A stretch of 53,089 nt of DNA from Deltaproteobacteria bacterium. GTDB lineage: Bacteria > Desulfobacterota > Desulfobulbia > Desulfobulbales > Desulfobulbaceae. Under the pieces are notes generated by a model that had not been told where the DNA came from, searched no databases, and saw nothing but the letters and a program-made list of their open reading frames with translations. The stretch spans positions 1 to 53,089 of the forward strand of contig JAJRQC010000048.1 in assembly GCA_024280455.1 (NCBI GenBank). Reading direction: 5' to 3'. This document shows, in pieces, positions 25,946 through 34,230 of the stretch. Both the position numbers and the translations under genes were made by a program. Within the stretch, counting starts at the first letter, position 1, and every line of letters begins with the position of its first letter.

Positions 25946-28549
25946 ATGAGAAGGTGGAAGTTTGTCGCTGTGCTGACTCTATTGTTTGCGGCCTGCTTTT
26001 CCCTTGCCTTTAGCCGCAACCTGGTGCCGATCTACGGCCTTCTGCTCTCTGGAGATCAATGGGCACCGCCTTCCAACCTGGTCGCCCGGAGTGTATCCGC
26101 CCGCTCTGTTGCACTTTCATGGGATGATAACTCAGACGGGGAAACCGGTTTCCTGATTGAAACGCGACATGGCGCGGGAGCCTGGGGACAAATCTATATG
26201 GTTGCCGCCGACAGCCGGTCGATTGCCCTGGGACCGGCCGTGGCAAAACCATTGCTCCCTGATACCCTGTATGAGTTCCGGGTGCGGGCCTACACTGGAA
26301 ATGCCTCATTCCCAACGAAGATTACGGATTATTCCAACGTGGCAACGGCCAGGACCAGCGTTGCGCCTACATCCGCTCCGGCAACTCCTGTTGCTCTTGA
26401 TGCCGTCGGTGTCGACATGGATTCCATTGTCGTATCGTGGAATGACCAGTCCGATGACGAAGATATGTTTACCCTGGAGCGATCACGGGATGATTGCTCT
26501 TCTTTTTCCTCCAGGGCCACCCTGAGCGCCGATGTAACCAGTTACAAGGACACCGGTCTGGATGCGAACCGGACGTACTGTTACCGGGTCAAGGCCTCCA
26601 ACTTGCAAGGCTATTCCGGTTATTCCAACTCAGGGAGCGCGACGACGCTCAATCCGCCGGTGCCGCCTGCCGCTCCCTCCGGGCTGGCGGCCCAGCCATG
26701 TGATCGCGGCGCGCCCTGCATTTTCCTGGCCTGGGAAGATAACTCTGCCAACGAGGACAGATTTGTCATTGAGCGCAAGCCTCCAGGTGGCGCATGGAAG
26801 GAGATCGGCACGTCGGATCGTAATCAGTACAAGTATACGGATGCCTATCAAATAGCTGCTTTAACCACATATGTATATCGGGTGGGGGCCGAAAATCGCT
26901 ACGGTACCACCTATTCCAATGAAAGCACGGGCTATTCCATGGGAGGTGAATTCAAACCTGACTGGCCAAAAGACCCGCTCGCCCAGGGAGAGTCAAGCAA
27001 TACCATCCTGCTGCAATGGACGGATGCCTCTGATAACGAGGAAAGGTTTGTCATCCATCGAAGTCTGTCCGGAGATACGGGAACGTATGTCCAGGCAGGT
27101 GAGGTCGGGCCAGGGGTGACCTCTTTTTACGACTCAGGTCTGAATCCGGACACCACCTATTATTATACCGTCTCGGCCTGTAATTTTGCCGGTTGCGGGA
27201 CCAGCGGTCCAACCAGTGGCAAGACCAAGCCTGCCGGCAGCCTGACTTCACCTTCATCACCCGGCAGCCTGGCCGTGAATGTGATCAGCCAGGACAGCTC
27301 CGTTCTTCACCTGAGCTGGACGGATTACGCCACCAACGAGGACGGATTCAAGCTCTACCGTAACACGGTCTACAGCAAGCCGTCCGCTCCTATCCAGACT
27401 CTGGGGGCCAATGTCAGCAGCTTTGACGACACCGGTCTGAACGGGTGCACGACCTATTACTACTGGGTCGAGGCCTTTAATTCTGCCGGAACGTCAACAG
27501 CACCAGCAAATTCCGGAACTACTCCGCCAGGTCCGCCCGGCGGCATGATCGCCTCGCAGGGGACCGTGCTCAACGGAATATATCTTGATTGGGACAATGT
27601 TACATGTGCCCAGGAATATAATGTCTACGAACTGACAAATCAAGATGGCAACTGGACTCGGCTCAACCTGCCCGGATCTATCACCACCAACCTGACAACG
27701 ATCGGTGATGTACAGCCCATGGTTTACCTCTTTTACCGGGTCACCGGTGTTGATTCCAGCGGCAACGAAGGAACACCGAGCCAGTATGTGACGGGTTGGG
27801 CATCGGGGGCGGTTCCAACCGGAGTTGCAGGCAGCAGAGGGACGTATTCGGATAAAATCGCTGTGACCTGGGAACCGGTTCAGACATGCCCCCAGGGCCA
27901 GGGGATTAATGCCAGATACATCAATCAATATGATATTTCCTGGTCTGACGCGCCGAACGGGGCCTTTACAAAGTTTAAAACGGTTCAGGTCGATCCAACG
28001 GCTTCAGACCCGGCCATGCCAATAGGAACATCACCCGACCCAGTCAGCATTGATATCTCCAACGCTGATGCATCCACTTATTTCCCGGGGTTGACCCAGG
28101 GGGTAAAATACTATTTTGCCGTCCAGTCTACCTACAAGGTTGATCTTATGTGCGATGATAGCGCTGATTCCCCGACTGTGTACGAGAGCGGTCTCAGCGC
28201 CCCGGCCGAAGGCTGGATACAGGCCCAGCCTACCAACTATCTGCCTGCCCCTGCCTGGTTGACAGCCTCGGACAGTCAGCTCTGTCGAATTGATCTCAAC
28301 TGGGCTCCTGTTTCCGGGGCCGCATCCTACAAGGTCTACCGGAGCCCGTCGGTTCTGGCGCCGACATGGAGCCTGCAGGCCACTGTAACCACGACCTCAA
28401 TGACACAGGTGGTCGATGCCGGCCTGAATGTCATTCCCTGGAGTTCGTATTGGTATATTGTCACCCCTGTCAGTTCCAGTGGTGTTGAAGGGTATGCAAG
28501 TCCGTACGATGGGGGGTATGCGAGTAGGGGTTTGACAAATTGTTATTGA
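25946..28549 (+). CDS. Large secreted multi-FN3 protein
   Basis: Protein of 867 residues. I use ATG at 25946, where GGGG lies upstream and the signal peptide (RRWKFVAVLTLLFAACFSLA) begins; an in-frame ATG at 25844 adds 34 residues that do not look like a leader. The rest is a string of about eight FN3-like domains of 85-100 residues, each with a SWDDNSDxExGF-type strand (for example LSWDDNSDGETGFLIETR and LAWEDNSANEDRFVIERK). Each has a closing YxYRVxAxN strand, and linkers are Pro/Ser/Thr-rich. No enzymatic domain, LPXTG or membrane anchor is seen. Likely an extracellular structural or adhesive protein. Convergent with the GTPase gene downstream. Confidence 0.88.
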   Translation: MRRWKFVAVLTLLFAACFSLAFSRNLVPIYGLLLSGDQWAPPSNLVARSVSARSVALSWDDNSDGETGFLIETRHGAGAWGQIYMVAADSRSIALGPAVAKPLLPDTLYEFRVRAYTGNASFPTKITDYSNVATARTSVAPTSAPATPVALDAVGVDMDSIVVSWNDQSDDEDMFTLERSRDDCSSFSSRATLSADVTSYKDTGLDANRTYCYRVKASNLQGYSGYSNSGSATTLNPPVPPAAPSGLAAQPCDRGAPCIFLAWEDNSANEDRFVIERKPPGGAWKEIGTSDRNQYKYTDAYQIAALTTYVYRVGAENRYGTTYSNESTGYSMGGEFKPDWPKDPLAQGESSNTILLQWTDASDNEERFVIHRSLSGDTGTYVQAGEVGPGVTSFYDSGLNPDTTYYYTVSACNFAGCGTSGPTSGKTKPAGSLTSPSSPGSLAVNVISQDSSVLHLSWTDYATNEDGFKLYRNTVYSKPSAPIQTLGANVSSFDDTGLNGCTTYYYWVEAFNSAGTSTAPANSGTTPPGPPGGMIASQGTVLNGIYLDWDNVTCAQEYNVYELTNQDGNWTRLNLPGSITTNLTTIGDVQPMVYLFYRVTGVDSSGNEGTPSQYVTGWASGAVPTGVAGSRGTYSDKIAVTWEPVQTCPQGQGINARYINQYDISWSDAPNGAFTKFKTVQVDPTASDPAMPIGTSPDPVSIDISNADASTYFPGLTQGVKYYFAVQSTYKVDLMCDDSADSPTVYESGLSAPAEGWIQAQPTNYLPAPAWLTASDSQLCRIDLNWAPVSGAASYKVYRSPSVLAPTWSLQATVTTTSMTQVVDAGLNVIPWSSYWYIVTPVSSSGVEGYASPYDGGYASRGLTNCY

Positions 28550-28559
28550 ATCCAGCCCG

Positions 28560-28725
28560 CATATTGTTTTTCTGGAACGTGAGCGTTTACCCGTGGTGCG
28601 GAGATGAAAGTCATCAGGACGTGGGGTACGTGACCCTACGCAAGGGCCCCGAACGTATTTAAGATGTGCTGCTGACCGGCAGCACACAGGACGTTCTAAA
28701 GGGAATTTTTTCTCAATGACGACCA
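28560..28725. other. Structured intergenic segment of unknown nature
   Basis: Contains a series of strong local stems: GATG-AAAGT-CATC near 28605, GGGG...CCCC across 28623-28652, and GTGCTGC-TGACCG-GCAGCAC near 28666-28686 followed by a T6 run at about 28706. It separates two convergent genes. It may be a structured RNA or element relic plus a terminator. I could not match it to a riboswitch, intron or retron RNA I know. Confidence 0.45.
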
Positions 28726-28730
28726 ATGCG

Positions 28731-30149
28731 TTATCCACCGGACAGGGCCGTCAACTTTTCAACCAGGAGCTGATGCAGAGCCTCGCTGCGATCGGCTATA
28801 TCCTCAACGACATCCCCGGTTATGGCCTGAAAAAAGCGTTCACAGATTTTCTGCTCGCTGCGGCTCCAGCCCCTGGTATACCCCTGTTTGCCCGGCTGTG
28901 CCTGCTTCTCGTCAACAGCTTCAGCATAGTCGCGGCGGCCGTGGGCCCAGTTGATAACCAGACTGTAAAAGAGCAGGACCCGGTCCAGCAGGATGTACAT
29001 GAGCTGGATATTGTTGACCGGTCCAAACTTAAGCTGCTGCTGATCCAGTTTCATGCCGAGCAGTCGAACACCGGATAGAAGCTCCCTGCCCTTCAAAGCC
29101 GTACCGGCGGCACCCAGCACTCCTCCTATTGCCGAGAACACGCCAAAGGTAATTCCTGCCGCCGCCAGATCGAGTCCGGCCCCCAAAGCGGCTCCGCCCA
29201 GGCCGCCGGTCATGATCAACTGCCTCTGATTCAGACCGAGGAACTGCCAGGTTTTTTCGCTGAACAGATCCTGGCGCAGGATAGACTGGGGGGGCAACTC
29301 CGGGGTAAAGATATTATGCTTGAATAGCTTTCGGATCCGCCGATGGGTCGAGTTCTCTTTTTTGCCGACAAATCGGGTGAAGGCCGCCCGCATTTTTTCC
29401 TGCAGCTCTTCTTCATCTTCCCCTTCCTTAAGAGCAACAGTTTTCCGATAGGAAAGCACCTCTTCCAGCAGTGCCGTTATCAAGCCGGCACTCTGACGGG
29501 TCCGGGCGCTCCAGTCCTCTTTAAAGGCACGGATAACCAACTCCAGCACGCCCTCAATGGTCTGGTCGATCCCCTTCAGACTTTCCAGCAGGGCGATACG
29601 CTCGGCATAGGTGGCCCGAATCGAGTTGAACACCCGAATCGAGTTGAAATGCTTGCGAAATTCTTGCTGCCACTGGCCAAGAAAACCGGAGTCATCCTCC
29701 TTGCAGTTGAGGATCGCCATCCGGGGACGACCGGTGAGGCGGAGAATTTCCATTTCAGCCTTATCCATGTTGCGAACCGGCCGCGAGCCGTCGACGACAA
29801 AAATAATCCCGGCCCCGTCAATGAGGGGTTTTAAAAGCCGACAATCATCATGAAAAGCGGCATCGTCGCCATGGGCGGCAATAAAATCGACCAGTAACCG
29901 CTCATCCGGCCCCTGGTAGTGCTGCATCCATTGCAGAGTTCGCCGGGGGTTCTGAAAACCCGGAGTGTCGACAAAGGCAATCACCTCCCGGCCGTCTATT
30001 GTAACCGGAAAACGACGACATTCCCTGGTTTCACCCGGGATCGGACTGATCCGGACACTGTCATCCTCGGCCAGGGTCGAGAGGACGGAAGATTTTCCCT
30101 CGTTGGGATGACCGACCACTGCAAATTCAGGTACCTCCTGCACTATCAT
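28731..30149 (-). CDS. GTPase with DUF3482 C-terminal domain
   Basis: Protein of 472 residues from ATG at 30149, which overlaps the stop of the DUF2868 gene as ATGA. The N-terminal Era/TrmE-like G domain has G1 GHPNEGKSS (13-21), a Thr-containing G2 region (GETRECRRF), G3 DTPG, and a G4-type NCKED. The C-terminal DUF3482 part has amphipathic and glycine-rich hydrophobic segments (IMTGGLGGAALGAGLDLAAA), consistent with membrane association. DUF3482 GTPases are regularly encoded next to DUF2868 membrane proteins in proteobacteria; the pair's role is unestablished. Translational coupling here supports a joint complex. Confidence 0.9.
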   Translation of the reverse strand: MIVQEVPEFAVVGHPNEGKSSVLSTLAEDDSVRISPIPGETRECRRFPVTIDGREVIAFVDTPGFQNPRRTLQWMQHYQGPDERLLVDFIAAHGDDAAFHDDCRLLKPLIDGAGIIFVVDGSRPVRNMDKAEMEILRLTGRPRMAILNCKEDDSGFLGQWQQEFRKHFNSIRVFNSIRATYAERIALLESLKGIDQTIEGVLELVIRAFKEDWSARTRQSAGLITALLEEVLSYRKTVALKEGEDEEELQEKMRAAFTRFVGKKENSTHRRIRKLFKHNIFTPELPPQSILRQDLFSEKTWQFLGLNQRQLIMTGGLGGAALGAGLDLAAAGITFGVFSAIGGVLGAAGTALKGRELLSGVRLLGMKLDQQQLKFGPVNNIQLMYILLDRVLLFYSLVINWAHGRRDYAEAVDEKQAQPGKQGYTRGWSRSEQKICERFFQAITGDVVEDIADRSEALHQLLVEKLTALSGG

Positions 30150-31714
30150 AACTCCACCAGCCGAATACATTGCAGATACGGATCCCCCAGCGTATCTATT
30201 TTCTTGCTCCAGATACGATAATCCTGGTCACCTGTTGTGGTAAAAATGGTCCCGGCATCAGGTTTTCCGATAAAGGCGATACTGAGAAGAACCTTTTCCC
30301 CCACCAGTTCACGGAGTCTGCGCAGAAAAAAGAAGAACTCTTCTATGGGCGGCTGCCAGGCCTCCTGGAGCAGAAACAGCGAATCCGCACCGGTCAGATT
30401 TTCCTGCCCTATTTCCAGAAAAACCTGCTGTTCCTCGTCCCCGCCCTGGTCGACACGCAGACAGCGTTCAACCTCCAGCCCAAGCCGGGCCCGGACCAGC
30501 CCGGCCAGTTCTTCTCTATCACAGTCATCAAAGAGTTCATCGGGGATCAAAGCCAGCACCCGGCCACCGGCCTCTAGTGCAATCTGGTTCCTGGCCGGTT
30601 CATCCGCCTCCTCCTCGTAGACCGGCGGCTGCTCCAGGCTGGATTCGGTTGAAAGACGGGGGGTCAGCATCCGGTGGAGTAACCGGCTCTGGTCGGCGGT
30701 AGTAAAGTCCAGCCGCCGGAGCAGGGAGCGGCTGGTCAACCATCCGGCCACCAGCAGACAGATCCTTGGCAGAAGCCCGTAAACCGCCACACTCAGACAG
30801 AGAAAGGGCCACCAGGAAACCAGATCGCCGGTGGCCAGATGATAGATGCCGTCCTTGAGAACCATCTGACTGCCCTTGATCTGGGCCGGATCAGGGAAGC
30901 CGATCCCGGCGGGCAGAAGCCATGACCAGGGACGAGCGATGGTCTCGACCAGTCGATACACGGTCTCGCTGCTGAGCTGCAGGGTCGACTGCCAGCCAAA
31001 GGCAATATCGGTCCCCACCACCTTGAGCAGGGTCGCCGCCAGCACCCCGAGGTTAAAGCCGATGCCCCCGAGCTGGATCAGGAGAAAAAAGGGGAGCACA
31101 AAGAGAAGGGCATAACTCCTGTGCCTCCGTCTCAGACGGCCCGATAAACCGGCAAGCCACCGGTGCGAATCCATGGCAGCCGGCAGACGTCCTATTTTTC
31201 CAGCCAGATACAAAATGCCTTTCCGGAGCAGGGTATAGAGTATCGGCAGAGATTCACCGCCGATCAGACGCCGGGCAAGAAAAGAAATCAGCAGGATCAG
31301 AAGCAGAAACAGCTGGCTGCAGACAAAGAAAAGGAAAAAAAAGGAGACGTTGACCGGAGTGGTTCCGGAATAACTGAGAAAAGAAAAAGCCGAACCCCAG
31401 CCGACAAACAGGGCAAATATAAAAATAAACCAGCCGCAGATCCGGGTCAACTCCCGAAAAAGTCCTCCCGGCAACACCGTGACCCCGCCTGTATCATGGA
31501 GGAATTGGTCACGACGCCGGGACAACCATTGCCTGAGCAGGCAGGCCCGGTCAACGGAGGAGTCGTCCTGTCCACAGAGTTCCCTGATCTGCAGGTATAT
31601 TGCCCGATCACGTTCAACCGGATGACCCTCTCCATCGCTGTCGATCAACTCCTGATCTGAACTGAGGAAAAATTCAAAATCCAGAATGTCGGCAAGCGTC
31701 CAGGGCTTTTTCAT
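30146..31714 (-). CDS. DUF2868 membrane protein
   Basis: Protein of 522 residues from ATG at 31714 (GGAGG eight bases upstream). The N-terminal LADILDFEFFLSSDQELI and ERDRAIYLQIRELCG are typical of DUF2868. At least four membrane helices are visible: two at about 95-150 (FIFIFALFVGWGSAFSFLSY and FFFLFFVCSQLFLLLILLIS), one near 200-230, and one near 310-335. The remaining C-terminal half is soluble and acidic (LEVERCLRVDQGGDEEQQVF). It overlaps the downstream GTPase by four bases. In family terms this is the constant partner of the DUF3482 GTPase. Confidence 0.9.
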   Translation of the reverse strand: MKKPWTLADILDFEFFLSSDQELIDSDGEGHPVERDRAIYLQIRELCGQDDSSVDRACLLRQWLSRRRDQFLHDTGGVTVLPGGLFRELTRICGWFIFIFALFVGWGSAFSFLSYSGTTPVNVSFFFLFFVCSQLFLLLILLISFLARRLIGGESLPILYTLLRKGILYLAGKIGRLPAAMDSHRWLAGLSGRLRRRHRSYALLFVLPFFLLIQLGGIGFNLGVLAATLLKVVGTDIAFGWQSTLQLSSETVYRLVETIARPWSWLLPAGIGFPDPAQIKGSQMVLKDGIYHLATGDLVSWWPFLCLSVAVYGLLPRICLLVAGWLTSRSLLRRLDFTTADQSRLLHRMLTPRLSTESSLEQPPVYEEEADEPARNQIALEAGGRVLALIPDELFDDCDREELAGLVRARLGLEVERCLRVDQGGDEEQQVFLEIGQENLTGADSLFLLQEAWQPPIEEFFFFLRRLRELVGEKVLLSIAFIGKPDAGTIFTTTGDQDYRIWSKKIDTLGDPYLQCIRLVEL

Positions 31715-31776
31715 GCAAAAAACCTCCACACAAAAAACCTGCCTGCGGCAGCGATGGTCTGCATCAGGAACTCCGA

Positions 31777-32436
31777 CTACTCAAAAACAACCATGGAGTT
31801 GCGCACCACATGCTTGACCAGGTCGACCGTGTTTTTCATCTTGAACTTCTTGAGCAGTTTCGCCCGGTAGTGATCCACGGTGCGCGGACTCAGACAGAGA
31901 ATATCCGCCATCTTTTTACTGGTATAGCCCTTGACGACAAGCTGCAGGACCTCCCGTTCCCTATCCGTTAACTGAATAATAGGAATCTCCCGGTGATCGC
32001 GAAAGGCTGAAATCATGTCATCGGTGACCTCGTTGGACAGCTGCGGCGACACATAACTTTTTCCCGACTGGACCGTACGGATGGCGGTCAGGAGTTCAGT
32101 ATCCGAATCATCTTTCATCAGATAGCCATGGGCACCGGCGGAGATGGCATTATAAAAATATTGACTGTTTCGATGCATGGTCAACATGAGAACACGCACC
32201 ACCGGGTATTTTTCGACAACTTCCCGCACCGCCTCTATGCCGTTGATACGCGGCATAGAAATATCCATTATGATCATATCAGGCTGCTCATGGACAAGAA
32301 GATCCAGTAACTCCTGACCATCACCGGCTTCACCGATCACCTGTATATCCGACTCAATCTCAATAATTGTCCGCAGCCCTTTACGAATCAGGCTGTGGTC
32401 ATCGGCAATAATTATGCAATAGGGTTTTTCCGTCAT
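31777..32436 (-). CDS. NarL/FixJ-family response regulator
   Basis: Response regulator of 219 residues. The receiver has the acidic pair Asp12/Asp13 region (IIIADDHSLIRKGL), the phosphoacceptor Asp58 (MIIMDISMPRINGIEA), Thr (MLTMHRN) and Lys (GYLMKDDS). The LuxR-type HTH at about 155-208 reads LTDREREVLQLVVKGYTSKK and LSPRTVDHYRAKLLKKFKMK. All key residues are intact. No histidine kinase gene is adjacent, so it is orphan. It lies 9 bases downstream of the nth-exo fusion gene, so the two may be one transcript. Confidence 0.95.
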   Translation of the reverse strand: MTEKPYCIIIADDHSLIRKGLRTIIEIESDIQVIGEAGDGQELLDLLVHEQPDMIIMDISMPRINGIEAVREVVEKYPVVRVLMLTMHRNSQYFYNAISAGAHGYLMKDDSDTELLTAIRTVQSGKSYVSPQLSNEVTDDMISAFRDHREIPIIQLTDREREVLQLVVKGYTSKKMADILCLSPRTVDHYRAKLLKKFKMKNTVDLVKHVVRNSMVVFE

Positions 32437-32445
32437 GATTTCACT

Positions 32446-33897
32446 TTACTTAAACCGGAGGCTGACCGGACAATGATCGGAACCGGTTACCTCATCATGG
32501 ATGGCGGCATCAAGGATCCGGTCCCGGCTGCCGGGATCAACCACAAAATAATCTATCCGCCAGCCTATATTCTTGGCCCGGGCATTAAATCTGTAACTCC
32601 ACCAGCTGTACTGCTCAGGGTCCTGATTGAACAGGCGGAAGGTATCTACATACCCGGCGTGAACGACTTCATCAATCCAGGCCCGCTCCTGAGGAGAAAA
32701 ACCCGGATTCTTCACATTGGCCTTAGGATTGGCCAGATCAATTTCCTTATGGGCCACGTTGAGATCCCCGCAGAGCACCACGGATTTCTCTTTGCCGAGC
32801 CGATCCATAAAGGCAAGGACAGCCGCGTTAAATGCCTGCTTATACTCTAGACGCTTAAGCTTCGCCTGTGCATTGGGGAAGTAGCAGTTGATCAGGAAAA
32901 AGTCATCAAACTCCAGGGTCAATACCCGGCCCTCGGCATCGAAGGCATCCTCGCCAAGTCCGTATATGACGTTTATCGGCTCTGTCCGACTCAGGACCGC
33001 TGTTCCGGAGTACCCTTTTTTTTGGGCAGGATACCAGAAGGCATGATAGCCGGGAATATGTTTCACCTCGTCGGGCAGTTGATCGGGCAGCGCTTTAATT
33101 TCCTGGAGGGCAAAAACATCGGCATCGAGTTCGTGGAAGGCATCAAGAAAGCCTTTTTTTAAGGCCGCCCGTAGTCCGTTGACATTCCAGGAGATAAAAG
33201 TACGGCCCTGATCGGCAGATGTTGCTCCTGGTTTTTCTCCTGGAATTTTTCGCGGGTGCACACCGTTTTTCGGACAAAGATCAGCCAGCACGCAGCGGTC
33301 ACAATGGGGCAGGCGAGGCTTACAGGTTCCCTGGCCAAAGGCGACCAGGATGGAGTTTATTCTGATCCAATAGCGCTGTGGAAGTTTGTCCCGCAGTGCC
33401 ATCTCCGTCTGCAAAGGGGTTTTTGTGTTAACATAGCCCCAGATGTTCATAATCCGGTGGACATGGGTATCTACACAGATGGCCGGCTTTGCAAAGGCAA
33501 CCGCAACCACCAGATTCGCCGTCTTACGGCCCACCCCGGGAAGCTGGACCAGCTCATCAATGGTATCTGGTACGCTGCCTGCAAATTTTTTCTGCAGGAC
33601 TTCCGGGAGTGCGGCCAGATATCCGGCCTTATTACGGAAGAAACCGACGGGATAGATAATTTTTTCAAGCTCGGAAACGGACAGGGCGGCGAGTTCCTTC
33701 ATTGTTTCGGCACGGGAAAACAACCTGCGGGATGCAGCAGCCGTAACCTCGTCTTTGGTTCGGGCCGAGAGAATGGTCGCGACCAGAACCTTGAACGGGT
33801 CTTTGGTCTGGGCCGCAATGAGGTCAACCACCGGCACCTGGTAATCGGCAACTTCTTTTTCAAGCCGGGCAACGGCCTGCTCAATAGTAAAGGCCAT
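32446..33897 (-). CDS. Natural fusion of endonuclease III (Nth) and exonuclease III-type AP endonuclease
   Basis: One uninterrupted frame of 483 residues. Residues 1-215 are endonuclease III: HhH motif LPGVGRKTANLV with catalytic Lys125, Asp143 (CVDTHVHR), and the 4Fe-4S ligands Cys192, Cys199, Cys202, Cys208 (C-X6-C-X2-C-X5-C). After a linker, residues 232-483 are ExoIII/XthA: SWNVNGLR (Asn240), Glu266 (ALQEIKA), GYSGTAVLSR, Asp378/Asn380 (CGDLNVAH), IGWRIDYF, Asp474/His475 (SDHCPV). The fused enzyme would remove oxidised pyrimidines and process the resulting AP site and 3' block, two successive base excision repair steps in one protein. ATG at 33897 has a poor ribosome site, but earlier in-frame residues do not belong to the family. 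Confidence 0.92.
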   Translation of the reverse strand: MAFTIEQAVARLEKEVADYQVPVVDLIAAQTKDPFKVLVATILSARTKDEVTAAASRRLFSRAETMKELAALSVSELEKIIYPVGFFRNKAGYLAALPEVLQKKFAGSVPDTIDELVQLPGVGRKTANLVVAVAFAKPAICVDTHVHRIMNIWGYVNTKTPLQTEMALRDKLPQRYWIRINSILVAFGQGTCKPRLPHCDRCVLADLCPKNGVHPRKIPGEKPGATSADQGRTFISWNVNGLRAALKKGFLDAFHELDADVFALQEIKALPDQLPDEVKHIPGYHAFWYPAQKKGYSGTAVLSRTEPINVIYGLGEDAFDAEGRVLTLEFDDFFLINCYFPNAQAKLKRLEYKQAFNAAVLAFMDRLGKEKSVVLCGDLNVAHKEIDLANPKANVKNPGFSPQERAWIDEVVHAGYVDTFRLFNQDPEQYSWWSYRFNARAKNIGWRIDYFVVDPGSRDRILDAAIHDEVTGSDHCPVSLRFK

Positions 33898-34122
33898 GCA
33901 AAAATCAATAAAGTTGAGGAAGATGAAGAGTATGAGACAGGATACCAGATGTAGCCCGGAGACGCAACAGCCCAAGCTCTTCCTGCATTCCCGGAGACCG
34001 TAAAGAGCCGTTCAAAATCTTCGCCTTTCCGCGGTCTGAATCCTTTCACAGGCTCGGCATGAAAGATGCAACAGTGGGCAGTATGCTACTAATGTGTATC
34101 AAAAACTGCAACGGAAATGCTT

Positions 34123-34164
34123 TATTTTGCAACACTAATGTTGTATTTTGCCACATAATCGTTG
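34123..34164. promoter_or_regulatory. Tandem 21-bp imperfect direct repeat upstream of the signalling island
   Basis: TATTTTGC begins at 34123 and again at 34144; each is followed by A/C-ACA and ends in GTTG, giving a 21-bp period (two helical turns). The first unit contains CAACA-CTAA-TGTTG. It sits 67-108 bp before the first gene of the island and could be a regulator binding site. Confidence 0.4.
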
Positions 34165-34230
34165 CAGGGAAACCTTGAAACACACACTTTTTCATGCTCT
34201 GCAAACGTTAAAAGTCCACAGGAGGAATAC

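Noticed and set aside
28560-28725. Group II intron domain V, c-di-GMP riboswitch or retron msr
   Set aside because: The GATGAAAGTCATC hairpin and GC stems are suggestive, but the conserved core sequences of those RNAs are not present, and the position between convergent genes argues against a riboswitch.
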